Assembly: GCA_964620345.1 (NCBI GenBank) | Contig: CAZUHK010000087.1 | Span: 1 to 12,426 of the forward strand | From: CAZUHK01 sp964620345 | Lineage (GTDB): Bacteria; Planctomycetota; Phycisphaerae; Phycisphaerales; Zrk34 | DNA length: 12,426 nucleotides | Direction: 5' to 3' | Part shown: positions 1 to 6,370 of the stretch, one piece after another | Position numbering within the stretch: the stretch's first letter is position 1 | Layout of the letters: the number at the start of each line of letters is the position of its first letter | Translations under genes and position numbers: made by a program | Notes under the pieces: model-generated | Told to the model about the DNA's origin: nothing | Database searches by the model: none | What the model saw: the letters and a program-made list of their open reading frames with translations, nothing else

Positions 1-16
1 GCACAGCCCAAAACAC

Positions 17-51
17 CCGATTCTCCAGAAAATCGGTTCCAGGCACCTTTT
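17..51. repeat. Small hairpin plus REP-like block
   Basis: Positions 17-22 (CCGATT) pair with 31-36 (AATCGG) around an 8-base loop. Immediately after lies GGTTCCAGGCACC (35-47), an imperfect palindrome of the form GGT.CC.GG.ACC, followed by TTTT. On the minus strand this block reads AAAAGGTGCCTGGAACC, which resembles short palindromic repeats I remember being scattered in many environmental bacterial genomes. Only one copy is seen here, so assignment to a repeat family is tentative. Confidence 0.3.
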
Positions 52-56
52 CTTCT

Positions 57-113
57 CCGCCCCCATCGACCCGCGGGGAGGCCGAAGGCCGACCGGCGGG
101 TCGATGGGGGCGG
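57..113. terminator. Perfect 18-bp inverted repeat, possible terminator
   Basis: Positions 57-74 are the exact reverse complement of 96-113 (CCGCCCCCATCGACCCGC and its complement). A T-G wobble (56/114) can extend the stem. The 21-base interior contains GGCC-GAA-GGCC (80-90), which can form a small inner hairpin. The repeat lies about 170 bases past the stop of the minus-strand regulator, so it could end that transcript or one entering from the left. No T-tract follows the stem on either strand (T-rich bases lie before it on the plus strand), so an ordinary intrinsic terminator is not proven. An extragenic repeat element is the alternative. Confidence 0.5.
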
Positions 114-285
114 GACGAGGCTCGATGCGTGCGATGAGCGGTCCTTCACGCTCAAACCGGGCCCTTCCAGCGCGCACAGCCCGGTCCGCGTTACCGCAAG
201 TAAACGCGTTGACCCCGCCTCGCAGCTCTCCCAGCGCAACAGCTCGGCGGAGCAAATTTTATCAAAATCCATGTTCCGCACACGC
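114..285. other. Gene-free interval left of the regulator
   Basis: I see no convincing gene here. The short open frames have no ribosome binding site and no recognisable protein. The stretch near 250-270 is AT-rich relative to its surroundings. This is probably the 3' untranslated region of the minus-strand regulator and the spacer to the next locus. Confidence 0.4.
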
Positions 286-1497
286 TCAACTTGCGCACCG
301 ATCAATTCGCGACAGTGCCGTTCGTTCCAGGTCCGTTTTGTTCGCACGATGACGGTCCACCGGATCGTCGTCTGGTTCACTGCGGATATGGCGGCGATAG
401 GCGGTGGGCGGGACGCCTTGTTCTCGGGCGAAGATTCTGCTGAGCCCCGCGGCGTCGCGGAAGCCGCACGCCGCGGCGATGACGCTCATCGGCTGGTCGG
501 TCTCGGCCAGGCGCCGGCGGGCCTCGCGTAGCTGATGCTGCAGGATCAGCTTCGCCGGCGTGATGCCCACGGCCTTGGCGAACCGCAGTTCCAGGGCCCG
601 GCGGGACAGGTGCGCCGCCCGGGCCACGTCGTCGGCGCTGATGGGCCGGCACGCCCGGGCACGGATGAAGTCGACCGCGGCCCGAACCGCCGGATCGTTG
701 GCCACGACCCGGCCGGTCGAGCCACGCTCGACCACCCGCCGCGGTTGGATGTGCCGCGCGGGTGCGGCCAAGTCGCGGCCGCTCAGCAGCGCATCGAGCA
801 TCTTCGCGCCGGTGTAGCCGATGTGCTCGCCGTTGGTGTCGATGCTGCTCAGCGCCGGGGCGGCCATGGCGCAGATTTCGGGGATGTTGTGCATGCCCAG
901 CACCGCGATCTCATCGGGCACGCGCAGGCCGGCCATGCCCGCGGCCTCAACCAGGTGGCGAGCCAGTTCATCGTTGGCCGCCAGCACGCCCACCGGCGGC
1001 GTCAGGCCGCACAGCCACGCGGTGATGGTGGCGATGCGCTGCTGCCACGAGCGGCTGCGCCCGCCCAGCCCGCCACGCTGGGGCGTGTGGCCGAGTTGCT
1101 CGGCGGCTGTTGCGAACCCCTGCCACCGCGGCTCGGTGTAGGGCTGGTCCTCACCGAAGAACGCCAGACGTTCGACGCCGCACGCGTCCAGATGCGTCGC
1201 GGCAAGACGGCCGACCCGCTGCCAGTCGGGCACGACCCGCCAGGCCACCGCATCATCGCTGCGGAAGCTCACCGCCGGCAGGTCGGCGCGCAGCCCGGCG
1301 GCGGGGCGCCCGGCGACCAGGACGCCGTCCACCGACCAGGCGCCCAGGTCCATCGCGGCGGATTGGTCCGCCATGTCGGGCATGCAGACCGACCACCGGC
1401 CGCAGGTCTGAACGTACCGGCCGATGCCGCGGAGCAGCGTCCGGTGATAGCCGTTCCAGGCCGCGGCAAAGATCGCGATGTGATAACGCTGGTTCAC
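286..1497 (-). CDS. XylR-type transcriptional regulator (LacI-like sensor fused to AraC DNA-binding domain)
   Basis: A cytoplasmic sugar-responsive activator or repressor of about 403 residues. Residues about 5-265 form a periplasmic-binding-protein-like sensor domain: the opening RYHIAIFAAAWNGYHRTLLRG and the segment SSIDTNGEHIGYTGAKMLDA (about 218-237) match the XylR/LacI effector-binding fold. Residues about 270-370 are an AraC-type double helix-turn-helix: ISADDVARAAHLSRRALELR (286-305), then a second helix pair around CGFRDAAGLSRIFAREQG (344-361). The reading frame is open well beyond 1497, but I chose the GTG at 1497. GGAGGG (1509-1504 on the minus strand) sits six bases upstream, family homology begins there, and the length fits XylR proteins (about 390-400 residues). 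The gene is divergent from the secreted-protein and hydrolase genes, so it most likely controls them and itself through the repeats at 1538-1575. The inducer is unknown; a sugar from the degraded glycan is inferred. Confidence 0.9.
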   Translation of the reverse strand: MNQRYHIAIFAAAWNGYHRTLLRGIGRYVQTCGRWSVCMPDMADQSAAMDLGAWSVDGVLVAGRPAAGLRADLPAVSFRSDDAVAWRVVPDWQRVGRLAATHLDACGVERLAFFGEDQPYTEPRWQGFATAAEQLGHTPQRGGLGGRSRSWQQRIATITAWLCGLTPPVGVLAANDELARHLVEAAGMAGLRVPDEIAVLGMHNIPEICAMAAPALSSIDTNGEHIGYTGAKMLDALLSGRDLAAPARHIQPRRVVERGSTGRVVANDPAVRAAVDFIRARACRPISADDVARAAHLSRRALELRFAKAVGITPAKLILQHQLREARRRLAETDQPMSVIAAACGFRDAAGLSRIFAREQGVPPTAYRRHIRSEPDDDPVDRHRANKTDLERTALSRIDRCAS

Positions 1498-1537
1498 GGG
1501 CGACCCTCCGTTCGTGCCGACCGAACACGCTAGCAGG

Positions 1538-1575
1538 ATTTGCGCGAAAAAGCGAACGATTTGCGCAAAAATGCG
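1538..1575. promoter_or_regulatory. Direct-repeat operator, 21-bp period (AraC/XylR type)
   Basis: ATTTGCGCGAAAAAGCG (1538-1554) and ATTTGCGCAAAAATGCG (1559-1575) match at 15 of 17 positions. They start 21 bp apart, two helical turns. AraC-family dimers characteristically bind two direct half-sites with this spacing. The pair lies between the divergent regulator and the first plus-strand gene. Its right edge touches a -35-like hexamer (1576-1581), as expected for activation of the plus-strand promoter. I see no further copy of the 17-mer in the window. Assignment to the adjacent regulator is inference from position. Confidence 0.75.
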
Positions 1576-1604
1576 TGGACGCGGGTGGATTGATGGCGCA
1601 CAAT
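1576..1604 (+). promoter_or_regulatory. Candidate sigma-70-like promoter of the hydrolase cluster
   Basis: TGGACG (1576-1581; 4 of 6 to TTGACA) is separated by exactly 17 bp from CACAAT (1599-1604; 4 of 6 to TATAAT). The -35 begins at the base after the operator repeat, consistent with weak promoter elements that need an activator. The start of transcription would be near 1611, leaving about a 70-base leader. The boxes alone are weak; the operator context raises confidence. Confidence 0.45.
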
Positions 1605-1681
1605 AGAAGCCGACTCGATTGCTTCGTCCGCGCCGATGTAGGCCGGACCACCATAGAAACTCCAACCAAGGAGAAGGACCG

Positions 1682-2485
1682 ATGCAAATGAAGATTGACC
1701 TGCCGACCCGATGGACCCGGACGATGATGCTGGGTTCCGCCCTGCTGATCGCCATCGCCACGACCGCCCCCGCCGCGACGATCTACTCGGACCCGCTGGA
1801 TGGATCGTCGGGTGATCTCGACGGCACCAGCCCCGACGACCGCGGCGGCACGGGTACGGCCGATTGGGTCGCGGGCAACGAATTCAACGCCGACGGCAGC
1901 GTCGCGGGTCCGGACCAAAACGAGCAAGGCGCCTGGCTTCCGTTCACACCGGCGTCCGGCATGATCTACACGCTCAGCGCCGACGTGGACGTCACAGGCG
2001 GTGACGGGGATTGGATCTCGCTGGGATTCGGCAAGTCCAACAGCAATACCGGCGCGGCCTTCTTCAGCGATCCCCCCGGCGGCTACGGCCACATCGTGTA
2101 CAAAGACACGCGAGGGGCGACGGACGGCCAGGTGTTCCCTGGCTTAGGAACCAGCGCCGATGCCAGCAGCGAAGTAACTTTTGACCCGGCCGACACCGGC
2201 GCCATCACGCTCAAGATCGTCCTGGACACGACGGGCGCGACTTCGGCGGACTGGACACTGGAGTTCTTTCAGGCGGGCAATGCGATTTCAGGCCCGACCA
2301 CGCTGAGCGCCGCCGGCGGAGACGGCGACCTAAGCGAGATCGGCCACGTCGGCTTCACGAACCTGAACGACGTGACCGGCACGATCAAGAATTTCACGCT
2401 GACCGGCGTCATCCCCGAGCCCGCCTCGCTGGCCCTGCTCGGTCTCGGCGGGATGATGATGCTTCCCCGTCGCCGTCATCGCTGA
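1682..2485 (+). CDS. Secreted PEP-CTERM protein, lectin/jelly-roll-like
   Basis: An exported protein of 267 residues without a recognised catalytic motif. ATG 1682 is preceded by AAGGAG (1668-1673) at good spacing. Residues 1-32 form a signal peptide: Arg-containing start, hydrophobic stretch MMLGSALLIAIATTAP, cleavage probably after APAA. Residues about 34-242 are rich in Gly, Asp and Thr with alternating beta-strand patterns (YTLSADVDV, WISLGFGKSN, ITLKIVLDTTG, WTLEFFQAG, IGHVGFTNLND) that suggest a concanavalin/LamG-like beta-sandwich. The tail VIPEPASLALLGLGGMMMLP followed by RRRHR is a PEP-CTERM signal, processed in other bacteria by an exosortase that is not encoded here. It is the first gene after the regulated promoter and is followed by a strong hairpin. 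A glycan-binding surface role is plausible but inferred. Confidence 0.85.
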   Translation: MQMKIDLPTRWTRTMMLGSALLIAIATTAPAATIYSDPLDGSSGDLDGTSPDDRGGTGTADWVAGNEFNADGSVAGPDQNEQGAWLPFTPASGMIYTLSADVDVTGGDGDWISLGFGKSNSNTGAAFFSDPPGGYGHIVYKDTRGATDGQVFPGLGTSADASSEVTFDPADTGAITLKIVLDTTGATSADWTLEFFQAGNAISGPTTLSAAGGDGDLSEIGHVGFTNLNDVTGTIKNFTLTGVIPEPASLALLGLGGMMMLPRRRHR

Positions 2486-2516
2486 GCCGTCCGTTTCATC
2501 GGACACGAACCTGCTT

Positions 2517-2548
2517 CGGGGCCGTGACTGGCAGCGGTCACGGCCCCG
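2517..2548 (+). terminator. 12-bp hairpin after the first PEP-CTERM gene
   Basis: CGGGGCCGTGAC (2517-2528) pairs perfectly with GTCACGGCCCCG (2537-2548) around the 8-base loop TGGCAGCG, followed by TTCTTC. The stem is strong and the T-run short and interrupted. It sits 31 bases after the stop codon and 37 bases before the GH16 start. It could be a terminator, a leaky attenuator that lowers GH16 expression, or a 3'-end stabiliser. Confidence 0.7.
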
Positions 2549-2585
2549 TTCTTCAGACACGCCATTCACACGGATCGATTGACCC

Positions 2586-4202
2586 ATGAAGCCCATGAAC
2601 GCCTCCATGGTGCGCCCCCTGCCGGCCCTGGCCTGCCTCGCCGCCCTGCTCGCGATGTCCCTCGCCGCCCAGGCCGACCCGCTCGACAGCATCCTGCCGG
2701 CCACCCAGACCTGGCAGCTCAACTTTGAGGACACCTTCGACCCCGGCCAGGGTTCCAACGCCGCGGGCACCGGCCCCAACGCCAGCGGCGATGACCTGAA
2801 TGAACAGGTCTGGACCTACACCGACGGCGAGTACCTGCCCGGCTTCATCGACTCGGCGCGATTCCGAAACAACATCGTTGTCGAGGACGGGCTGGCCAAA
2901 CTCATCACCCGGCGGGAGCAGACGACGGATCCGGACAGCGGCACGGTCTTTGAGTGGACCAGCGCCCACATGTTCACCCGGACGTTCAACCAGGAGTTCG
3001 GCTACTTCGAGGCGCGGATGCGGATTGCCGACGCCGACGGTCAGAACAACGCGTTCTGGCTGACGAAGGTGGACGACGCGGGCAACGCCCCGCTGGAACT
3101 GGACATCGCCGAGGCCCACTACCCCACGTTCACGACCGCGAACCTGCACGACCGAACGCGGACCCCCAAGTACGATTCGAGCAGCGGCAACATCGACACG
3201 GGCGTCAATATCGCCGAGTCGTTCAATCTGTTCGGCCTGGAATGGACGCCCGACGTGATCCGCTGGTACTTCAACGGCACCGTCGTCCGCGAGTTCGTGC
3301 CCGGCCCCGACTTCGCGACCAACAACGGCAGCTTCCCGCTGGGCGTGCGGTTCAGCACGGCCCTGCTGCCCGGCGGCTTCGACGGCGATCCTGTGCAGAA
3401 TCCCGACGGCTCGTGGGAACTGGACGGGGCGAGCATGGACGTCGACTGGGTCCGCGTTTACGAATCGACCGGCGAAATCGTCTTCGACCATGCCTTCGAA
3501 GACTTCGACGGCGACCCCGATGGCAACAACATCGACGACCAGCTCGCCGCCTCTGTCCGGGATTTTCTCGACCAGCCCAACCTCCGGGTCGAGGGCTTCG
3601 AGACGCGGGACCTCGACACCGGCGAACCCGATGACGGGGTCAGCACCATTGCCCTCACCGATCCGGCGTCGGGCGAAACCTTCGACATCGCCATCGAATA
3701 TTCCTCCGGCGCCGATCCGCAGCGCTTCGACGATGACGCGGCCGGCTCGCCGACGCCGACCGGTCTGAGCCATCGGCTCAGCGGCTTCGGCTTCCTGCGG
3801 GACGACAGCAGCGACGGGGATGTGGAACTGTTGATGACCCTCACCGCCGACCCGCTCGTGGCGCTGCAGGGCCTCGGCATCGTCGCCCTGTCCGATGAGA
3901 CGCGCGGGTCATACACCATCTCCGGCCTGGTCGAACTCAACGACGGCACGATAATCGACCTTGGTTCGATGGTGCTCGGCGAGAACGGCGTCAGCGACGA
4001 CGCGTTCGTCGGATACATCGACGAAACGGGGGTCGGCATCCGCTCGCTGACGCTGACCGCCAGCGGCGCCTCGGCCGACCTGTTCCCCGCCTTCGACGAG
4101 TTGGCGTTCGTTGCCGTGCCCGAGCCCGGCGCGGGCGCGCTGATCGCGATCGGCGGGTTGGCCATGCTCACCCGGCGTCGCTGTGGCCGCGGCCGAAGCT
4201 GA
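2586..4202 (+). CDS. GH16 endoglycanase with C-terminal accessory domain and PEP-CTERM anchor
   Basis: A secreted, probably surface-retained family-16 glycoside hydrolase of 538 residues that cuts beta-linked polysaccharide with retention. Residues 1-30 form a signal peptide ending LAAQA. Residues about 33-293 are the catalytic jelly roll, with the diagnostic motif ELDIAE (171-176: nucleophile E171, assisting D173, acid/base E176). Other GH16-typical pieces are FGYFEARMRI, FNLFGLEWTPDVIRWYFNG and the closing MDVDWVRVYE. Residues about 297-508 are an unassigned Asp-rich beta domain. The end, VPEPGAGALIAIGGLAMLTR then RRCGRGRS, is a PEP-CTERM tail. ATG 2586 has only a weak upstream GGA; ATGs at 2595 and 2607 also precede the signal peptide core. 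The substrate is not readable; algal galactans or beta-glucans are the usual options. It is a close paralogue of the GH16 at 5350-6225. Confidence 0.92.
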   Translation: MKPMNASMVRPLPALACLAALLAMSLAAQADPLDSILPATQTWQLNFEDTFDPGQGSNAAGTGPNASGDDLNEQVWTYTDGEYLPGFIDSARFRNNIVVEDGLAKLITRREQTTDPDSGTVFEWTSAHMFTRTFNQEFGYFEARMRIADADGQNNAFWLTKVDDAGNAPLELDIAEAHYPTFTTANLHDRTRTPKYDSSSGNIDTGVNIAESFNLFGLEWTPDVIRWYFNGTVVREFVPGPDFATNNGSFPLGVRFSTALLPGGFDGDPVQNPDGSWELDGASMDVDWVRVYESTGEIVFDHAFEDFDGDPDGNNIDDQLAASVRDFLDQPNLRVEGFETRDLDTGEPDDGVSTIALTDPASGETFDIAIEYSSGADPQRFDDDAAGSPTPTGLSHRLSGFGFLRDDSSDGDVELLMTLTADPLVALQGLGIVALSDETRGSYTISGLVELNDGTIIDLGSMVLGENGVSDDAFVGYIDETGVGIRSLTLTASGASADLFPAFDELAFVAVPEPGAGALIAIGGLAMLTRRRCGRGRS

Positions 4203-4206
4203 TCGA

Positions 4207-4242
4207 ACGTTTGGACCCCCGACCGCACGCGGGGCCAAACGT
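4207..4242 (+). terminator. Hairpin after the anchored GH16 gene
   Basis: ACGTTTGG-A-CCCC (4207-4219, one bulged A at 4215) pairs with GGGGCCAAACGT (4231-4242) to give 12 base pairs around an 11-base loop. It starts five bases after the GH16 stop codon. No T-tract follows, so factor-independent termination is uncertain. Like the hairpin at 2517-2548 it directly follows a PEP-CTERM gene. Confidence 0.55.
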
Positions 4243-4313
4243 CGGGCCGACACCGCCGCGCCGGTCGATTGGAACGCGAGGCGTCCCCTCGACCGGGAGG
4301 GTGGGCGAGATTC

Positions 4314-5345
4314 ATGGCGAGCCCTGATGCGATGACCGACGCCGCGCCTGACCGACCGAAACTGCGTGTGGGGGCGGCGGACCCGGCGGGCATCCTCGAA
4401 GAACCCGACGCCCACGTGTGGGGCGGCGGCGCCCGGCGCGGGCCGGACGGGCGGTTCTATCATGTCTATGCGCGCTGGGCCGTGGAGCACGGCTTCGACG
4501 CGTGGGTGACCCACTCGCACCTCGGCTGGGCCGTCGCCGACTCGCCCTTCGGGCCTTGGGACGTGCAAGGCGTGCTGATCGGCCACCGCGACGCGTGGGA
4601 CCAGGTGCTGCACAACCCGGACCTGCACGTCTTCGACGGCCGCTACTACCTTTATTACACGGCCAACCACGGCAACGGCGACTGGTGGACCCACCGCAAC
4701 CACCAGCGCATCGGCGTCGCGGTCGCCGATCATCCCGCCGGGCCGTGGCAGCGGTTCGACAAGCCGCTGATCGACGTCGAGCCCGGCACGCAGGATCACA
4801 TGATGACCGCCCACCCCGCCGTGGCCAGAGGCCGGGACGGTCGTTACGACCTGATCTACAAGTCGGTCAGCGACGGCCCCGCGCCCTTCGGCGGGCGGGT
4901 CCGCTGGCGCGTCGCCATCGCCGACCATCCGCTCGGACCGTTTCACAAGCAACCCGAGCCGATCTTCGACCACCCCACCGCCGCGTTCCCCGCCGACGAC
5001 ACCTACCTCTGGCATCAGGGCGATCGCTACTACGCAATCGTCAAGGACAAGGGCGGCTACTTCAGCGATTACAACGCGGGCAAGGCCCTGCTGCTGTTCG
5101 AATCCACGGACGGCCTGCACTACGGGCCGGTCGATCAGCCGCTGCTCATGACGTTCGACCTGCCTTGGACAAACGGGCGCGTGAGCCGCGGCCTGACAAG
5201 GGTCGATGAGCCGAACGTGCTGTTGCAGGACGGCCGACCCGTGGCGCTTTACCTCTCGATCCGCGCCGGCCACGATCGTGAGGAACCGGCAACCCGAAGT
5301 TTCAAGGTTCAATTGCCGCTCGGAAACCCCTCCAAGGAGTTGTAA
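4314..5345 (+). CDS. Five-bladed beta-propeller glycosidase, GH43/GH117-like
   Basis: Probably an intracellular exo-acting glycosidase of 343 residues; no signal peptide or membrane segment is seen. Five blade-like repeats are visible: GRFYHVYARW (47-56), GRYYLYYTAN (109-118), GRYDLIYKSV (176-185), DRYYAIVKDK (237-246) and GRPVALYLSI (307-316). Three also carry the ADxPxGP[WF] signature that follows blades in GH43, GH32 and GH117 proteins. Candidate acidic catalytic residues are D32 (EEPDAHVWGGG), D103 (HNPDLHVFDG), D228/D229 (PADDTYLW) and E299 (DEPNVLL). I cannot choose between GH43 and GH117; the latter (alpha-1,3-anhydrogalactosidases) would suit a red-algal galactan locus. I chose ATG 4314 because GGGAGGG lies upstream, though at a long 13-base spacing. 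A TTG at 4269 and an ATG at 4332 are alternatives. The stop is four bases before the next ATG, so the two genes are probably translationally coupled. Confidence 0.8.
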   Translation: MASPDAMTDAAPDRPKLRVGAADPAGILEEPDAHVWGGGARRGPDGRFYHVYARWAVEHGFDAWVTHSHLGWAVADSPFGPWDVQGVLIGHRDAWDQVLHNPDLHVFDGRYYLYYTANHGNGDWWTHRNHQRIGVAVADHPAGPWQRFDKPLIDVEPGTQDHMMTAHPAVARGRDGRYDLIYKSVSDGPAPFGGRVRWRVAIADHPLGPFHKQPEPIFDHPTAAFPADDTYLWHQGDRYYAIVKDKGGYFSDYNAGKALLLFESTDGLHYGPVDQPLLMTFDLPWTNGRVSRGLTRVDEPNVLLQDGRPVALYLSIRAGHDREEPATRSFKVQLPLGNPSKEL

Positions 5346-5349
5346 GCCC

Positions 5350-6225
5350 ATGATTACCGCCGCCATACTCTGCCTCGCCATGCTCACGATCGCCACCACC
5401 GTCTGCTCGTCCTTCGCCGAAGAGCAGGCCCGCCCCGACAGCATCCTGCCCGAAGGCCCGTGGACGCTGACGTTCGAGGACGACTTCGAAGGCCCGGGCC
5501 GATCGCCCGATGGGACCGAGGGCAACGAGCAGGGCGACGATCTGGACCAGACCATCTGGGAGTCGACCGACGCGGAGTATCTCGACGGGTTCATCGAAAC
5601 CTCCCGCCACCGCCGCAACATCGTCGTCGAGGAGGGCATGATGCGGCTGGTCACCCGTCGCGAGAAGACAACCAACCCCGAAACCGGCAAGGTCTTCCAG
5701 TGGACGGCGGGGCACATCTGGACCGGCAAGTTCCAGCAGGAGTTCGGCTACTTCGACGCGAAAATCCGCATCGCCGGGGCGACAGGACAGAACAACGCGT
5801 TCTGGCTCTCGCCCTACAACCCGGCCAACGGGGCGCTGGAACTGGACATCACCGAGGCCCACTACCCCAGCGAAACCACGGCGAATCTCCACGACCGCAT
5901 CCGCAAGCCGAAGAAGTTCGACTCCGGCTTCGACTATGACACCGGCAAGAACCTCGCCGAGGACTTTCACATCTACGGCCTGGAATGGACGCCCGACGCG
6001 GTCCGATGGTACTTCGACGGCAAGGTCGTCCGGGAGTACAAGGCCGGCCCCGACTTCGCGACGCGCAAGCAGCGCATCCCGATGGTCATCCGCTTCAGCA
6101 CCGCGCAATTGCCGAGCAAGTGGGACGGCGAGCCGCAGCAGAACGCAGACGGCACGTGGAAGCTCGACGGCAAGAGCATGGACATCGACTGGGTCCGGGC
6201 GTACAAGCCCTCAGCCGAGCAGTGA
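5350..6225 (+). CDS. Secreted GH16 endoglycanase, single-domain paralogue
   Basis: A family-16 glycoside hydrolase of 291 residues, exported but with no anchor. The signal peptide is residues 1-23 (AAILCLAMLTIATTV core, cleavage likely after SFA). The catalytic domain spans about 30-287, with ELDITE at 164-169 (E164 nucleophile, D166, E169 acid/base), then AHYP and TTANLHDR, and the terminal MDIDWVRAY. It aligns almost end to end with residues 33-293 of the GH16 at 2586-4202 and by eye is identical at more than half the positions, including the uncommon AHYP...TTANLHDR stretch after the catalytic motif. It lacks the accessory domain and PEP-CTERM tail of that enzyme. AAGGAG (5334-5339), inside the end of the preceding gene, serves ATG 5350; the frame is open further upstream but homology and the signal peptide start here. 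Probably a released partner acting on the same polymer. Confidence 0.92.
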   Translation: MITAAILCLAMLTIATTVCSSFAEEQARPDSILPEGPWTLTFEDDFEGPGRSPDGTEGNEQGDDLDQTIWESTDAEYLDGFIETSRHRRNIVVEEGMMRLVTRREKTTNPETGKVFQWTAGHIWTGKFQQEFGYFDAKIRIAGATGQNNAFWLSPYNPANGALELDITEAHYPSETTANLHDRIRKPKKFDSGFDYDTGKNLAEDFHIYGLEWTPDAVRWYFDGKVVREYKAGPDFATRKQRIPMVIRFSTAQLPSKWDGEPQQNADGTWKLDGKSMDIDWVRAYKPSAEQ

Positions 6226-6247
6226 GCCGCCAATCGCACCGACGTCG

Positions 6248-6275
6248 GCGGCGGCGTTTGTGCGGGGACCGCCGC
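6248..6275 (+). terminator. Weak GC hairpin after second GH16
   Basis: GCGGCGG (6248-6254) can pair with CCGCCGC (6269-6275) around a 14-base loop. It lies 22 bases past the GH16 stop and just before a candidate promoter for the next gene. No T-tract follows, and short GC-only stems are expected by chance at this base composition. Confidence 0.25.
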
Positions 6276-6300
6276 TGGGGATTGTCGTGCGCCGATGGCG

Positions 6301-6329
6301 AGGACAAATCCGCCGAAGCGTGGTATGTT
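6301..6329 (+). promoter_or_regulatory. Candidate promoter of the dioxygenase gene
   Basis: AGGACA (6301-6306; 4 of 6 to TTGACA), a 17-bp spacer, then TATGTT (6324-6329; 4 of 6 to TATAAT). The predicted start near 6336 would give a leader of about 35 bases. The 145-base gap between the GH16 and dioxygenase genes, with a weak hairpin in it, fits a new transcription unit. Support is pattern only. Confidence 0.35.
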
Positions 6330-6370
6330 GCCCGGACCCGATTCCCCTTGTTTCTGAGCGGAGCGCACCG

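Noticed and set aside
1..182. GCACAGCCC direct repeat at 1-9 and 174-182
   Set aside because: A nine-base match in GC-rich DNA with no further structure is likely chance.
535..1533. Plus-strand frame opposite the regulator
   Set aside because: It mirrors the regulator gene, is rich in Arg, Gly, Ala and Pro, and has no ribosome binding site or motif.
1498..1761. N-terminal extension of the regulator frame upstream of GTG 1497
   Set aside because: It would run through the operator and into the start of the divergent gene, and family homology plus a good ribosome binding site point to GTG 1497.
5350..5418. Lipoprotein signal in the second GH16 (Cys at residue 19)
   Set aside because: The residues before the Cys are TTV, and Val directly before Cys does not fit a lipobox; ordinary signal peptidase cleavage after SFA fits better.
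3909..5729. Long minus-strand frame spanning three plus-strand genes
   Set aside because: It crosses the ends and starts of the GH16, propeller and second GH16 genes, is low in complexity and matches no family; it is an antisense shadow.
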